A DNA stretch of 64,000 bases from Aequorivita sp. CIP111184 (GTDB taxonomy: Bacteria; Bacteroidota; Bacteroidia; Flavobacteriales; Flavobacteriaceae), in assembly GCF_900489465.1 (NCBI RefSeq), contig NZ_UEFQ01000013.1, positions 1 through 64,000 on the forward strand, in the 5' to 3' direction. Shown piece after piece: positions 9,384-18,432 of this stretch (its first letter is position 1; the number at the start of each line of letters is the position of its first letter). A program made the translations under genes and the position numbers. The notes below the pieces were generated by a model, which saw nothing but the letters and a program-made list of their open reading frames with translations, was not told the DNA's origin and ran no database searches.

Positions 9384-11154
9384 AATCTACGATCTGCATT
9401 TTTTTTAGCAGAAAAGAAGCATTCATATTTTGGCAAATACCGGGCTTGAAGGTATAGTCGAAAAAGAGTTCGTCGTTTTCAATTCGCGCATCAAAGAAAT
9501 AGTTTTTTACTTCTGTTAATTCTTCTGCTGCCACGCAAAGGCTTAAATCGTGCGTAGCAATGATTCCAGTGGAATTGCTGGCTACCAGTTTTTCAACAAA
9601 TTTGCGGGAGCCAATGGCTTTGTCTGTGCTGTTTGTCCCTTTTAATATTTCATCGAGAATGATAAAATAACGGTCCGTTTTTATCTCATCAACAATAAAT
9701 TTTAAACGTTTCAATTCACTGAAAAAGTACGATTCATCATCTGTTAAACTATCGGTGGTCCTCATACTTGTAATAAGTTTTATTGGGTTGTACTCTGCTT
9801 TTTCAGCACAAACTGGTAAACCAATATTGCCCATAACAATTTGCAGTGAGACGGTTCTCAGAAATGTACTTTTTCCCGCCATATTTGCTCCTGTAACAAT
9901 AAAAAATTCTTCTGAATTTATTTGAAAATCGTTACGCACCATTGTTGCCTCTTTTAAGAGCGGATGTCCAGCCCCCTTCACTTTTAGCACGGGAACATCA
10001 TCATTTATTTTAGGAAAAACGTAGTTGGAATGATTAAAGCCGAAATTTCCCAAACTGTTATAAGCATCAAAAAACGTAATAGCATTAAACCAAACGGGAA
10101 CGTTTTCTTTATACGTTTCAATCCATTTTTCAATATTATAGCTTTGACGAAGGTCGCGGAGCATAAAACCATTTGCGATAACACCAATAAGCATATTGCT
10201 TCGTTGGTCCAAAGCGTCCAAATGTTTGGCGAATTTCTTTAAAACAGATGAAGCTTTTATATCAGAATTTACCACCAAATTTCTTTTTTCAACAAGGAGA
10301 TCCGAAGAAAAATTCTGGGTTTCAATTTCCAAAATAAGTTTGTGAAACTGTTCAAAAGTGCTTTGAATTTTTGAAGTGTTTGAAGAAAGATCATTCACTT
10401 TTTTCAAATAACGTCCCGAAATGGCCAATCCTAAAAAGAACCATCCCCCGATTGCATAACCCGATATTAAATCAAGGTAATTTAACACTATCAAACCAAA
10501 GGAAATGGTTGAAAACACTAATGAAACCGGCTTAATCCATTGTGGAACAAAGGTTTTATAATTTTTAAGCCAATGGGTAACTTCTGCTGAGGAAGCTTCA
10601 GTTTTTACCAAAGAAGCTATAGCAGAAAATTGCTGCCGCCACTTCGGCATTTCAGAAAGTTCGATTACTGCTTGCTGCTTTTTGGGGATGAAATCAATTT
10701 CATTTTCAGTAAAGAGTTTTGCCAAAAAATCGGAACCACTTTCCAATGCCGTTCTATTCAAATATTGAAAAAAAGAACCACGACCAAAAAGATCAATATC
10801 CTGGCTATAAAAATGGAGTGGATCTGTATATTTTTCGCCAGAAGGCAAATGATGAAAGACTCGATCCAACACTTCAAGTTCGGTTTCGTTTTGGGCAATC
10901 AACGCTTTTTTTAAATCGCGTTTGTATTGCAAGCCACTATGTTTTGAAACCAAATAAATGAAAGCTATAATTGTGAGTACAATTACAGCGATTACAACTT
11001 TCGTATTATCGAAGAAAAAATATACTGCAAAACAAGCCGCCATAAACAGAATAAGTCTAATTGTGCTGGAAATGGCGAGTTTCCGTTTTATCTTTTGTAG
11101 TTTTTCAGAATTGATTTCAATCTGTAATTTGTAAAAATCGGAAGTATGGTTCAT
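9382..11154 (-). CDS. MutS-like ATPase with N-terminal membrane segments
   Basis: A 590-residue protein whose C-terminal third is the MutS ATPase core: Walker A GANMAGKSTFLRT (about residue 416), the ABC-like RTTDSLTDDESYFFSEL, and Walker B DEILKGTNSTDKA (about residue 500), then ATHD. It lacks the mismatch-binding N-terminal domain of true MutS and instead has two hydrophobic segments at about 30-70 and another pair at about 205-245. This architecture is common in Bacteroidota and is annotated MutS-related. It is unlikely to do classical mismatch repair; a membrane-linked DNA role is possible but unproven. It is followed at 14 bp upstream by the MmcQ/YjbR gene. Confidence 0.85.
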   Translation of the reverse strand: MNHTSDFYKLQIEINSEKLQKIKRKLAISSTIRLILFMAACFAVYFFFDNTKVVIAVIVLTIIAFIYLVSKHSGLQYKRDLKKALIAQNETELEVLDRVFHHLPSGEKYTDPLHFYSQDIDLFGRGSFFQYLNRTALESGSDFLAKLFTENEIDFIPKKQQAVIELSEMPKWRQQFSAIASLVKTEASSAEVTHWLKNYKTFVPQWIKPVSLVFSTISFGLIVLNYLDLISGYAIGGWFFLGLAISGRYLKKVNDLSSNTSKIQSTFEQFHKLILEIETQNFSSDLLVEKRNLVVNSDIKASSVLKKFAKHLDALDQRSNMLIGVIANGFMLRDLRQSYNIEKWIETYKENVPVWFNAITFFDAYNSLGNFGFNHSNYVFPKINDDVPVLKVKGAGHPLLKEATMVRNDFQINSEEFFIVTGANMAGKSTFLRTVSLQIVMGNIGLPVCAEKAEYNPIKLITSMRTTDSLTDDESYFFSELKRLKFIVDEIKTDRYFIILDEILKGTNSTDKAIGSRKFVEKLVASNSTGIIATHDLSLCVAAEELTEVKNYFFDARIENDELFFDYTFKPGICQNMNASFLLKKMQIVD

Positions 11155-11168
11155 TTATTTTTTTACGA

Positions 11169-11528
11169 TTAAAGCGAAGCGAGTTCCGCTTGTAGTTTTT
11201 TTGTGAGACTTTGTACAACTAACGCATAGGAATGGTTAATTAATTCTAAAACAAGTTGCTGTGGAATATTTCTTTCCAGTTCCACGGTATTCCAATGTAC
11301 TTTGCTCATATGATAGCCCGGTCTGATTAAACCGTCGTATTCTTCACGAAGTTCAATTGCACGCTCAGGATCGCACTTTAGGTTTGCTGCTGCAGGATGA
11401 GTTTCTAAACCAGTGAGCGCAAACATTTTGCCCATAACCTTAAAAACCAGTGTATCTTCACCAAACGGAAAGGTTTCTTCAACACCTTTTTTTGAAATAC
11501 AGTAATCTCTAAATTGCTCTATGTTCAT
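11169..11528 (-). CDS. MmcQ/YjbR family DNA-binding-like protein
   Basis: A 119-residue protein starting MNIEQFRDYCISKKG with the family signature TFPFGEDTLVFKVMGKMFAL and, later, PGYHMSKVHWNTVEL. YjbR-type proteins have a fold resembling the C-terminal domain of transcription factors and may bind DNA, but no target is known. The gene overlaps the DUF4230 gene by four bases (ATG within its stop region), so the two should be co-transcribed, and it is 14 bp from the MutS-like gene. Confidence 0.85.
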   Translation of the reverse strand: MNIEQFRDYCISKKGVEETFPFGEDTLVFKVMGKMFALTGLETHPAAANLKCDPERAIELREEYDGLIRPGYHMSKVHWNTVELERNIPQQLVLELINHSYALVVQSLTKKLQAELASL

Positions 11529-12133
11529 TGTTTCAACTTTGGTTTTTCTTCTGAGGCGTAAAGTGCAGAATAGTCCAATTTCCAGTTTATTGTTTCTACC
11601 AGTTTTTCCATTAGTTGAATGGTTTCCAAAGCCTGTTTTGAGGCTTCGTTAAACAAACCTGTTTCTGGAATTTTATCTACTATATGCTTTTTGGCTTCTT
11701 GGTTTATATCGGTTAAATCGCTTGCCGTAAAAGGGTTTGCCCAACCTTCTGTTTTATCATAATATTTAAAATCAGTTTCAATGGTGAGCAGTTCGGGCTG
11801 AGGAAAATTGGTTAAAATTATTGTTCGGTTTTTGGTATCGGCATTCATTTTTACTTTTGTGAGGTCAAAGCCTATGTGTGCTTTTGCCTCAATTAAAACC
11901 AAAGCTTTCTTTTTACCCAATAGTAAATTTATCCACTTATCCTTCACATTTTCATAATAGAAGATTTCAGAAAAATCACCTTCCACAGTAATGAATTTAC
12001 AGACACTGCGAATTTTTTCCATCAAAATCACGGACTGGGTGTTTACCTTTTCCTTTTTTCCACCGCCAAAACGTGCAAAAATGAAATAAGCCAAAATAGC
12101 GCCTACAGCTAAACCAATAAATAGATATTCCAT
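11525..12133 (-). CDS. DUF4230 domain-containing membrane-anchored protein
   Basis: A 202-residue protein. The open frame reaches a TTG at 12148, but I choose the ATG at 12133 because it opens the membrane anchor (YLFIGLAVGAILAYFIFARF) and has GGAAAA just upstream. The soluble part (IRSVCKFITVEGDFSEIFYYEN, given here only in part by sense) matches the DUF4230 pattern of strands and a C-terminal amphipathic helix. The function of the family is unknown. It overlaps the YjbR gene and lies a few bases from the DUF4260 gene, forming a compact cluster. Confidence 0.75.
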   Translation of the reverse strand: MEYLFIGLAVGAILAYFIFARFGGGKKEKVNTQSVILMEKIRSVCKFITVEGDFSEIFYYENVKDKWINLLLGKKKALVLIEAKAHIGFDLTKVKMNADTKNRTIILTNFPQPELLTIETDFKYYDKTEGWANPFTASDLTDINQEAKKHIVDKIPETGLFNEASKQALETIQLMEKLVETINWKLDYSALYASEEKPKLKQ

Positions 12134-12137
12134 AATA

Positions 12138-12488
12138 TTATTTTCCAATGCTTCCCAAATGCGTGTTTTTAAAACTGTCTGGATATTTCAATCCATAGCC
12201 AAAAATTCTATCAAACGCCGCGTGGGAAAACAAAATTACACCTATTAAAGTTAACAAAGAATGGTCTGTATAAAACCCTGCCAAACCAATAGCAATCGCA
12301 ATGGCTTTATGGTGAAAAAGGTTATAGGTGAAAGCTCCTAATTTTGGATTTATCAAATATCCAAACATTCCAATGTCTGGTAGGAGCAGCAACGCAGGAA
12401 ACCACCACCAAGCATAATCAAGTTGCGAAAAGAGGAAAATTCCCAAAATGAATTGGGCCAATTCCTCAATTTTTAAAGTTGTTTTCAT
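12138..12488 (-). CDS. DUF4260 family integral membrane protein
   Basis: A 116-residue protein with four hydrophobic segments. Motifs such as PDIGMFGYLINPKLGAF, YNLFHHKAIA and HAAFDRIFGYGLKY match the DUF4260 family, whose conserved histidines could bind a metal. No activity is known. The gene ends just before the DUF4230 start and probably belongs to the same transcript. Confidence 0.8.
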   Translation of the reverse strand: MKTTLKIEELAQFILGIFLFSQLDYAWWWFPALLLLPDIGMFGYLINPKLGAFTYNLFHHKAIAIAIGLAGFYTDHSLLTLIGVILFSHAAFDRIFGYGLKYPDSFKNTHLGSIGK

Positions 12489-12575
12489 CCGTATAAAATA
12501 GTTGATAAATAGGAAGATGGAAAGCCTTCAAATACATCTTCTGTTGGATTATAATTTATTGATAGGCATTTCATT

Positions 12576-13322
12576 TCATAAAATTTTATACAAAACAGGT
12601 TTACTCGGTGATGCGTCGTTGTGGAATGATGCGATCTGCAAATTCAATAAATAACTTCCATCCTCAATTGAATTTTTCACGTAGATCAATTCAGTAATTG
12701 TGCAATCTTCTCGAGGGCTTTCAGGATAATTCCAAAATGCTTTGTGAGCTAAAAGCTTCCCTTCATCTTTTTCTTTGTCCACTGATGGAAGATCTATCAA
12801 CACATGTTTCACCCCAATTTCTCTTAAAAAAAACGCTGCTTTTTCGTGAAGAAACGGCCAATTAGTATCTGACCAATGTTTTGATTTTTTATCTGAATTG
12901 TTCGGAAGCGTTCTAATGATAATTGCTTCAGGAGTTTTTCCGTTTAAAGTTTTTTGGATTCTTTTTTCAGAAATGATTTCGTCTTCCCCTATATTTCCCG
13001 GTGTCACGGAAATTACTTCAGCTAAAAAGAAAAATGTTTTAAGTGCATCATTTACAGAATGAAATTCCTTCGAAATATGGCCGAAACATTCCGTATGTGT
13101 ACCGTGCGCGTGCGGATTAAAAAACACATTATTAAAATTTACTGAACCGCCTTCCGAAACTTTACCTGTCCACTCCCCCATTTTTACAGGTTCTATTGAA
13201 GGTTCTTTTTGATACCACGCCAACGGATTTTTCATTGAAGCCCGCAAAGGGATTGAAATATCTAGCGGTTTAGAAAAATCAACTTCAATAGTTTTGTTAT
13301 GAATTTCAATGGTAGTTTTCAT
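12576..13322 (-). CDS. Cyclase family protein (kynurenine formamidase-like)
   Basis: A 248-residue protein. The ATG at 13322 overlaps the stop of hemW (ATGA), which supports that start over the TTG at 13325. The cyclase-family metal site is visible as NPHAHGTHTECFGHIS, with the histidines and aspartate/glutamate expected for metal binding; further family blocks are PEAIIIRTLP and GVKHVLIDLPSVD. Members hydrolyse formyl-kynurenine or act on polyketides. The substrate here is unknown; the operon link with hemW is positional only. Confidence 0.85.
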   Translation of the reverse strand: MKTTIEIHNKTIEVDFSKPLDISIPLRASMKNPLAWYQKEPSIEPVKMGEWTGKVSEGGSVNFNNVFFNPHAHGTHTECFGHISKEFHSVNDALKTFFFLAEVISVTPGNIGEDEIISEKRIQKTLNGKTPEAIIIRTLPNNSDKKSKHWSDTNWPFLHEKAAFFLREIGVKHVLIDLPSVDKEKDEGKLLAHKAFWNYPESPREDCTITELIYVKNSIEDGSYLLNLQIASFHNDASPSKPVLYKIL

Positions 13323-14491
13323 CAATCTAAATTTACTAAGAATAAATCTGCCGCAATACCATCACTCAAAAACTTTCCTTTTTTCGAAATTTTTAAGGTT
13401 TGATTTTCGAGAATTAATAATCCGTTTTGCAAAGCACTTGCAGCTTGTTTTAAAAGGTATTCAGAAAAGTTTTTTCCGAATTCACTTTCAATTTTTTCTA
13501 ACGAAATACCTTTTTTGGTTCGCAATCCCGTCATTATATATTCATTGTATCTATCTTCTGTTGAAAGAATTTCCATTTCTGAAGGACGTATTCCTACTTC
13601 AATACTTTTAATATATTTTGTATTGTTTGAAACATTCCAACTTCGTGATTTTCCGTCATAACTGTGTGCGGACGGCCCGATGCCCAAGTACGTCTTGCCT
13701 TCCCAATAAGCAGTGTTATTTTTAGAATGAAATCCTAGTTTTCCAAAATTTGAAAATTCGTAGTTTTCCAATCCTGCTTTTTCAGTTTCGCGAAGCAAAA
13801 TTTCATAATGTTGCTTTGCAACTTCTTCGTCTACGGGCGGCACAATTCCTTTTTCAATGAATTTTTTTAAAGCGGTTTTCGGCTCCACAGTTAAAGCATA
13901 ACACGAAAGATGTGGGACATTAAGCTTTAAAGCAATTTTAAGATTCTCTTTCCAGCGTTCATTGCTCATTCCGGGAATTCCATAAATCAAATCGATACTG
14001 ATATTTTCGAATTGTTTCTTCGCCTCTTTAATAGATTCCAACGCTTCAAAAGCGTTGTGGGCACGATTCATGAGTTTTAAATCTTCTTCAAAAAAGGATT
14101 GGATGCCTATACTCAAGCGGTTAATTTGTGAATCTGCGAATTTGTGAATTTGTGAATTTGAAAGATCATCAGGATTGGCCTCGAGTGTGATTTCAGGGTT
14201 TTCTGAAACTTTATAGTTTTTATAAATCGCTTTGAAAATCTGCTGCAATTCTTCGGAGGAAAGCAGACTGGGTGTTCCGCCGCCAAAATAGATAGTTTCT
14301 ACTTCACCTATTAATTCGTTTTTTCTCAAGACTAATTCTTTGCAAAGCGCATCGATCAATTCGCCTTTTTTTTTCATAGAAGTTGAAAAGTGGAAATCGC
14401 AGTAATGGCAAGCCTGTTTGCAAAAGGGAATGTGGATATATATTCCAAAGCCTCCATTTTCATTTCCAAAATTTTTTGAATTCTTCTCCAT
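13322..14491 (-). CDS. hemW: Radical SAM protein HemW (heme chaperone family)
   Basis: A 389-residue protein with the radical-SAM motif CKQACHYC (cysteines at about 24, 28 and 31) binding a 4Fe-4S cluster, then ETIYFGGGTPSLLS and RLSIGIQSF, which are typical for the HemN/HemW family. Length of about 380 residues and the shorter C-terminus indicate HemW, which acts as a heme chaperone and not as the oxygen-independent coproporphyrinogen oxidase HemN. It is translationally coupled to the cyclase-family gene by an ATGA overlap. A short in-frame repeat in the middle (FADSQINRL, KFADSQ-like) comes from a direct GTGAATTTG-type repeat in the DNA at about 14130-14160. Confidence 0.9.
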   Translation of the reverse strand: MEKNSKNFGNENGGFGIYIHIPFCKQACHYCDFHFSTSMKKKGELIDALCKELVLRKNELIGEVETIYFGGGTPSLLSSEELQQIFKAIYKNYKVSENPEITLEANPDDLSNSQIHKFADSQINRLSIGIQSFFEEDLKLMNRAHNAFEALESIKEAKKQFENISIDLIYGIPGMSNERWKENLKIALKLNVPHLSCYALTVEPKTALKKFIEKGIVPPVDEEVAKQHYEILLRETEKAGLENYEFSNFGKLGFHSKNNTAYWEGKTYLGIGPSAHSYDGKSRSWNVSNNTKYIKSIEVGIRPSEMEILSTEDRYNEYIMTGLRTKKGISLEKIESEFGKNFSEYLLKQAASALQNGLLILENQTLKISKKGKFLSDGIAADLFLVNLD

Positions 14492-14618
14492 AACTTAGGG
14501 AATGTCCACTTTAAAAGTCCAAAACTTCATGACTCCTCAAAATTAGTTATTATTTTTACCAGAATTGGAGTTCTTCCCTTAAAAAGCCGAACCGCAAATC
14601 ATTCAAAAACAAAAAATC

Positions 14619-15677
14619 ATGCTTCGTTATCTATCCTTAATTTTTCTTTTGTGCTCCGCTCTTTCATTTGGACAGACCGATACCCAAAAAATACGGGTAG
14701 GCTATGCGGGCTCGGCACCGTTTGTACTCCACAACGAAAAGGAAGAAGGAATTGTTTTTGACATTTGGGAGGAAGTTGCTTTTGACCTTGGCATGAAATA
14801 TACATTGCAAGAATTTTCTTCAGTGGAAGATGGTATTGCTGCGGCTAAAAATCATACAATTGATATTCTAATTGGTCCAACGACCATAAACGCAGAACGT
14901 GCTGCAGAAATATCATTTTCACAGCCTTACTATGACACTGAAATGGCCATCTTAGCACCCATACAGGAACTTACATTTTGGGATAAAATTAGTCCTATTT
15001 TTTCAACAACTTTTCTTTATGCAGTTGTGGGACTACTTTTAATACTCACCATAGTTGGTCTACTATTTTGGCTGGTTGAAGGACGAAAATTTAAGGATGA
15101 ATATGGCAAACATATGCACCAAGGCATCGGGTCTGGTATTTGGCTTGCCATTGTAACTATGACAACTGTAGGTTATGGAGATTATGCTCCACGAACCACT
15201 GCCGGAAGATTTGTGATGGGCTCGTGGATGATAATCTCACTGATCCTTGCAACTTCTTTTGTAGCTGGAATTGCCACGACTTTTGCCAAAACCACTCGTG
15301 AAGATAAAACCATAACCAGCATGCAGCAATTGGAAGGCAAAAAAGTGGCCGTGCCAGATTATAGAAAAATTATGGATCGAGTTCGCAATGTGGATGGCAT
15401 ACCTATAGCGGTAAAAACCGTTTCGGAAGGATATAAAATGCTTTTGGATAAAAAAGTGGATGCATTGATCTATGATGAAATACCTCTAGAATATATCTTT
15501 GGAACAAAAGAAAAGGAGGATTTTGTATTAAGCAAGAAAAAAATTGAACCGCAATATTACGGTTTTGTCTTCCCTATCGGGAGTGATCTAAAACGTAAAG
15601 TGGATGTAGAAATAATCCATTTGCAGGACAACAAAGAAATCTCACATATTGTAGATGATTGGGTAAATAGAAACTAA
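14619..15677 (+). CDS. Ligand-gated potassium channel-like protein (GluR0-type: periplasmic binding domain plus ion channel)
   Basis: A 352-residue protein with a signal peptide (about 1-18). It has the first lobe of a type 3 solute-binding domain (IRVGYAGSAPFVLHNE to about residue 115), then an inserted pore module with two membrane helices around the selectivity filter TVGYGD (about 182-187), and then the second binding lobe (SMQQLEGKKVAVPDY to the end). This order is that of prokaryotic ionotropic glutamate receptors such as GluR0. Binding of an amino acid or similar ligand would open a potassium-selective pore. The ligand is unknown. Monocistronic. Confidence 0.85.
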   Translation: MLRYLSLIFLLCSALSFGQTDTQKIRVGYAGSAPFVLHNEKEEGIVFDIWEEVAFDLGMKYTLQEFSSVEDGIAAAKNHTIDILIGPTTINAERAAEISFSQPYYDTEMAILAPIQELTFWDKISPIFSTTFLYAVVGLLLILTIVGLLFWLVEGRKFKDEYGKHMHQGIGSGIWLAIVTMTTVGYGDYAPRTTAGRFVMGSWMIISLILATSFVAGIATTFAKTTREDKTITSMQQLEGKKVAVPDYRKIMDRVRNVDGIPIAVKTVSEGYKMLLDKKVDALIYDEIPLEYIFGTKEKEDFVLSKKKIEPQYYGFVFPIGSDLKRKVDVEIIHLQDNKEISHIVDDWVNRN

Positions 15678-15680
15678 TTT

Positions 15681-16238
15681 TTACTTAACCCTACCTTCAT
15701 TCTGTTTTACAAAAGCTGCCCAACCCGTGTAGCTTTTTCCAGTTTCAATCTTTCCTGAGTTGTAAAAATGACAAACAGCAGCTGCCAATCCATCGGTACT
15801 GTCAAGATTTTTAGGAAGTTCCTTTAAGTTCAAAAGACTTTGAAGCATTTTAGCAACCTGTTCCTTGCTCGCATTACCATTGCCAGTGATAGCCATTTTT
15901 ATTTTTTTAGGAGAATATTCTGTGATAGGAATTTCTCGCGAAAGGCCCGCCGCCATTGCCACACCCTGCGCCCTGCCAAGTTTTAGCATTGACTGCACAT
16001 TTTTTCCGAAGAAAGGAGCTTCAATAGCAATTTCGTCTGGACTATGAGTATCTATAAGTTCTATGGTACGTTCAAAAATGAGCTTTAATTTAAGGTAATG
16101 ATCGTCATATTTTTTTAGCTGTAGTTCGTTCAGTTGCACAAATTGCATCTGTTTACCCACAACCTTTATTAGGCCGAAACCCATAATAGTAGTTCCAGGG
16201 TCGATTCCTAAAATAATTTTTTCAGATTTGGTTTCCAT
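15681..16238 (-). CDS. ruvC: Crossover junction endodeoxyribonuclease RuvC
   Basis: A 185-residue protein; I use the ATG at 16238 (METKSEKIILGIDPGT), which matches the usual RuvC start, instead of the ATG at 16253. RuvC motifs are IDPGT (catalytic Asp), IEAPFFGKN (Glu) and DSTDGLAAAVCHF (two Asp) near the C-terminus. As part of RuvABC it resolves Holliday junctions. The length is normal and the gene looks intact. It is divergent from the flippase-like gene. Confidence 0.95.
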   Translation of the reverse strand: METKSEKIILGIDPGTTIMGFGLIKVVGKQMQFVQLNELQLKKYDDHYLKLKLIFERTIELIDTHSPDEIAIEAPFFGKNVQSMLKLGRAQGVAMAAGLSREIPITEYSPKKIKMAITGNGNASKEQVAKMLQSLLNLKELPKNLDSTDGLAAAVCHFYNSGKIETGKSYTGWAAFVKQNEGRVK

Positions 16239-16282
16239 AAGAATGAGATTCATGCTTTCGCAGGAATTAGTATTTTAGCACG

Positions 16283-17239
16283 ATGATTGCCGTATCCCAC
16301 AAAGCTAAACAATATCTGCTTGCCACTGCGAAAGTTTTGGTGCTGGCTGTAACTTTTGGATATATATTTTATAAACTAAAAGATAATCCTTCCTTAGACT
16401 TTGGAGAGTTTACCGCTATTATTTTTTCCAAAGGAAATGTTTCGGGATACTTGATTTTGCTATTTTTAATTTTAGCCACGGCAAACTGGTTTTTTGAAAT
16501 TTTGAAATGGAAAATACTAGTTTCTTCTTTTGAAAAAATAAATTTTAAAACCGCGCTAAAACAATGTTTGGCATCGCTCACAGTTTCTTTGGCAACACCA
16601 AGCCGAATTGGAGAATACGGTGCAAAGGCACTTTTTTTTGAAAGCAAAAAGCGGAAAAAGATATTGCTTCTCAACTTCTTTTCAAGCGGAGCACAAATGC
16701 TCGTAACCAGCTTTTTTGGCATTTTCGGATTGCTTTATTTATTTCAGAATTTTAATATTTCATATTCTGTTACAACGCTCTGTTACTTCGGGATTGGAGT
16801 TATTTTGCTTTTAGGTATTGCATATTATTTTAAGGAAAAAGAACTTTTAGTGAAAGGTTTTTCAATGGCGAAAACAATAGGATTTTTTCGCAGTATTCCA
16901 TTTCAGATAAAGTTTAAAACGATACTATATTCAACATTTCGTTATGTAATTTTCAGTGGCATGTTTTATGGAATGTTGCTTTATTTTGGAGCAAAAATTT
17001 CATTTACTGAAGCTATCCCTTTGATTTTTGCAATGTATCTGTTGGTTTCATTACTGCCCACACTTTTTATTTTTGATGTGGTAATTCGCGGTGGTGTGGC
17101 GGTATGGCTATTTTCCCTTGTTGGAATTCCGGAGTTAAGTGTTTTATCAACTGTGTTGGCCATGTGGTTTTTAAATTTTGTTCTGCCCTCCCTTTTGGGA
17201 AGTTTTTTTGTGCTCACTTACCAACCCATTGCCAAATGA
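16283..17239 (+). CDS. Lysylphosphatidylglycerol synthase TM region / UPF0104 flippase-like protein
   Basis: A 318-residue polytopic membrane protein (about eight hydrophobic segments). The block SLTVSLATPSRIGEYGAKAL is the signature of the LPG synthase transmembrane (UPF0104) family, members of which move lipids or lipid-linked precursors across the membrane. No catalytic synthase domain follows, so only the flippase-like portion is present. Its stop overlaps the start of the downstream glycosyltransferase by four bases, suggesting that the two work on the same cell-surface glycolipid or lipid. Confidence 0.8.
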   Translation: MIAVSHKAKQYLLATAKVLVLAVTFGYIFYKLKDNPSLDFGEFTAIIFSKGNVSGYLILLFLILATANWFFEILKWKILVSSFEKINFKTALKQCLASLTVSLATPSRIGEYGAKALFFESKKRKKILLLNFFSSGAQMLVTSFFGIFGLLYLFQNFNISYSVTTLCYFGIGVILLLGIAYYFKEKELLVKGFSMAKTIGFFRSIPFQIKFKTILYSTFRYVIFSGMFYGMLLYFGAKISFTEAIPLIFAMYLLVSLLPTLFIFDVVIRGGVAVWLFSLVGIPELSVLSTVLAMWFLNFVLPSLLGSFFVLTYQPIAK

Positions 17240-18384
17240 TTTTAGGCTTTTTTATTCTTTTTGGCGCGTACTTTTATTGCATGCTTTTACTTGTAATGGG
17301 TTTCAAAAGTGTTCGCTTTTTTTCTTCCCCCGACATGACGGGCACTTCGAAAGAGATAAAACCAGTAACACGATTTAGCATTGTAATTCCTTTTAGAAAT
17401 GAAGCGGAAAACCTTTCGAGTCTTTTGAAAACAATTGAAGCGTTGAATTATCCTTCAGAACTGTGGGAAGTCATTTTCGTGAATGACGTCTCGGAAGATA
17501 TTTCCGAAGAAATGATTTTAAATGCAATTGAGAAAAGTAGGTTTTCTATAAAACTTCTTCAAAACAAACGCATTTCCAATTCGCCAAAAAAAGATGCTAT
17601 TTCCGAAGCGATTAAAAATTCAAATTTTGAATGGATCGTAACCACAGATGCAGATTGTGAGCTTCCAAAATATTGGTTGAAAACGTTGGATGCTTTTATT
17701 CAAAAAAAGAATCCTGTAATGATTTGCGGTCCCGTATTTTATAAATCTAATAGCAGTTTTCTTGAGAATTTCCAACAATTGGACGGGTTTAGTTTGCAAA
17801 CTGTAACTATCGGGAGTTTCGGACTTAGAAATCCATTACTCAGTAATGGCGCAAATTTAGCTTATAGCAAAGTGGCGTTTTTAAAAGTTAACGGATTTTT
17901 GGGCAACGACCATATTGCCAGTGGAGATGATATCTTTCTGTTGGAAAAAATGAAAAAAGCATTTCCGAAACAAGTTAAATTTTTAAAATCGAAGGAAGCA
18001 ATTGTTTCCACAAAACCACAACAAAACTGGAAAAACGTTATAAACCAGCGAATACGTTGGGCTTCAAAAACTTCAAAACAAAAAAATATAACTTCTTTGT
18101 CTCTGGGAATCCTTGTTCTTTTAGTGAATATTTCAATTTTAGCACTTCCTTTTTTTATGATTTTCAATTATAAAAATATTGGCTTTTATATTTTTCTAAT
18201 AAGTTTTAAAATCGGTGTAGATTATATTTTCGTACATCAAACTGCTTTCTTATTTGATAAAAAAAACTCTTTTTGGAAATTTCTATTGCAGCCTTTTGCA
18301 TATGCTGTAATTATTTTGGCTGTAACCTTGGGAAGCTTGCGCGGAAACTATACGTGGAAAGGCCGAACCTTCCAAAAACAGTGA
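17236..18384 (+). CDS. Family 2 glycosyltransferase, membrane-associated
   Basis: A 382-residue protein. The frame is open from 17104, but I take the ATG at 17236 since it overlaps the previous stop (ATGA) and opens a typical N-terminal membrane anchor (FFILFGAYFYCMLLLVMGF). GT-A motifs are VIPFRNEAENL, TTDADCELP (DxD-type metal site), and NQRIRWASK (RW motif of processive family 2 enzymes). The C-terminus has three or four hydrophobic segments (about 285-370). It likely adds a sugar to a lipid carrier at the inner membrane. The acceptor is unknown; the flippase-like partner supports a lipid-linked role. Confidence 0.85.
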   Translation: MILGFFILFGAYFYCMLLLVMGFKSVRFFSSPDMTGTSKEIKPVTRFSIVIPFRNEAENLSSLLKTIEALNYPSELWEVIFVNDVSEDISEEMILNAIEKSRFSIKLLQNKRISNSPKKDAISEAIKNSNFEWIVTTDADCELPKYWLKTLDAFIQKKNPVMICGPVFYKSNSSFLENFQQLDGFSLQTVTIGSFGLRNPLLSNGANLAYSKVAFLKVNGFLGNDHIASGDDIFLLEKMKKAFPKQVKFLKSKEAIVSTKPQQNWKNVINQRIRWASKTSKQKNITSLSLGILVLLVNISILALPFFMIFNYKNIGFYIFLISFKIGVDYIFVHQTAFLFDKKNSFWKFLLQPFAYAVIILAVTLGSLRGNYTWKGRTFQKQ

Positions 18385-18432
18385 TACATTGATTTAATTT
18401 TTTAACTTAGCCATACTTTAAAATATGCCCTT

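Noticed and set aside
17104-17235. First 44 codons of the glycosyltransferase frame
   Set aside because: They overlap the upstream flippase-like gene; the ATG at 17236 with ATGA overlap is the better start.
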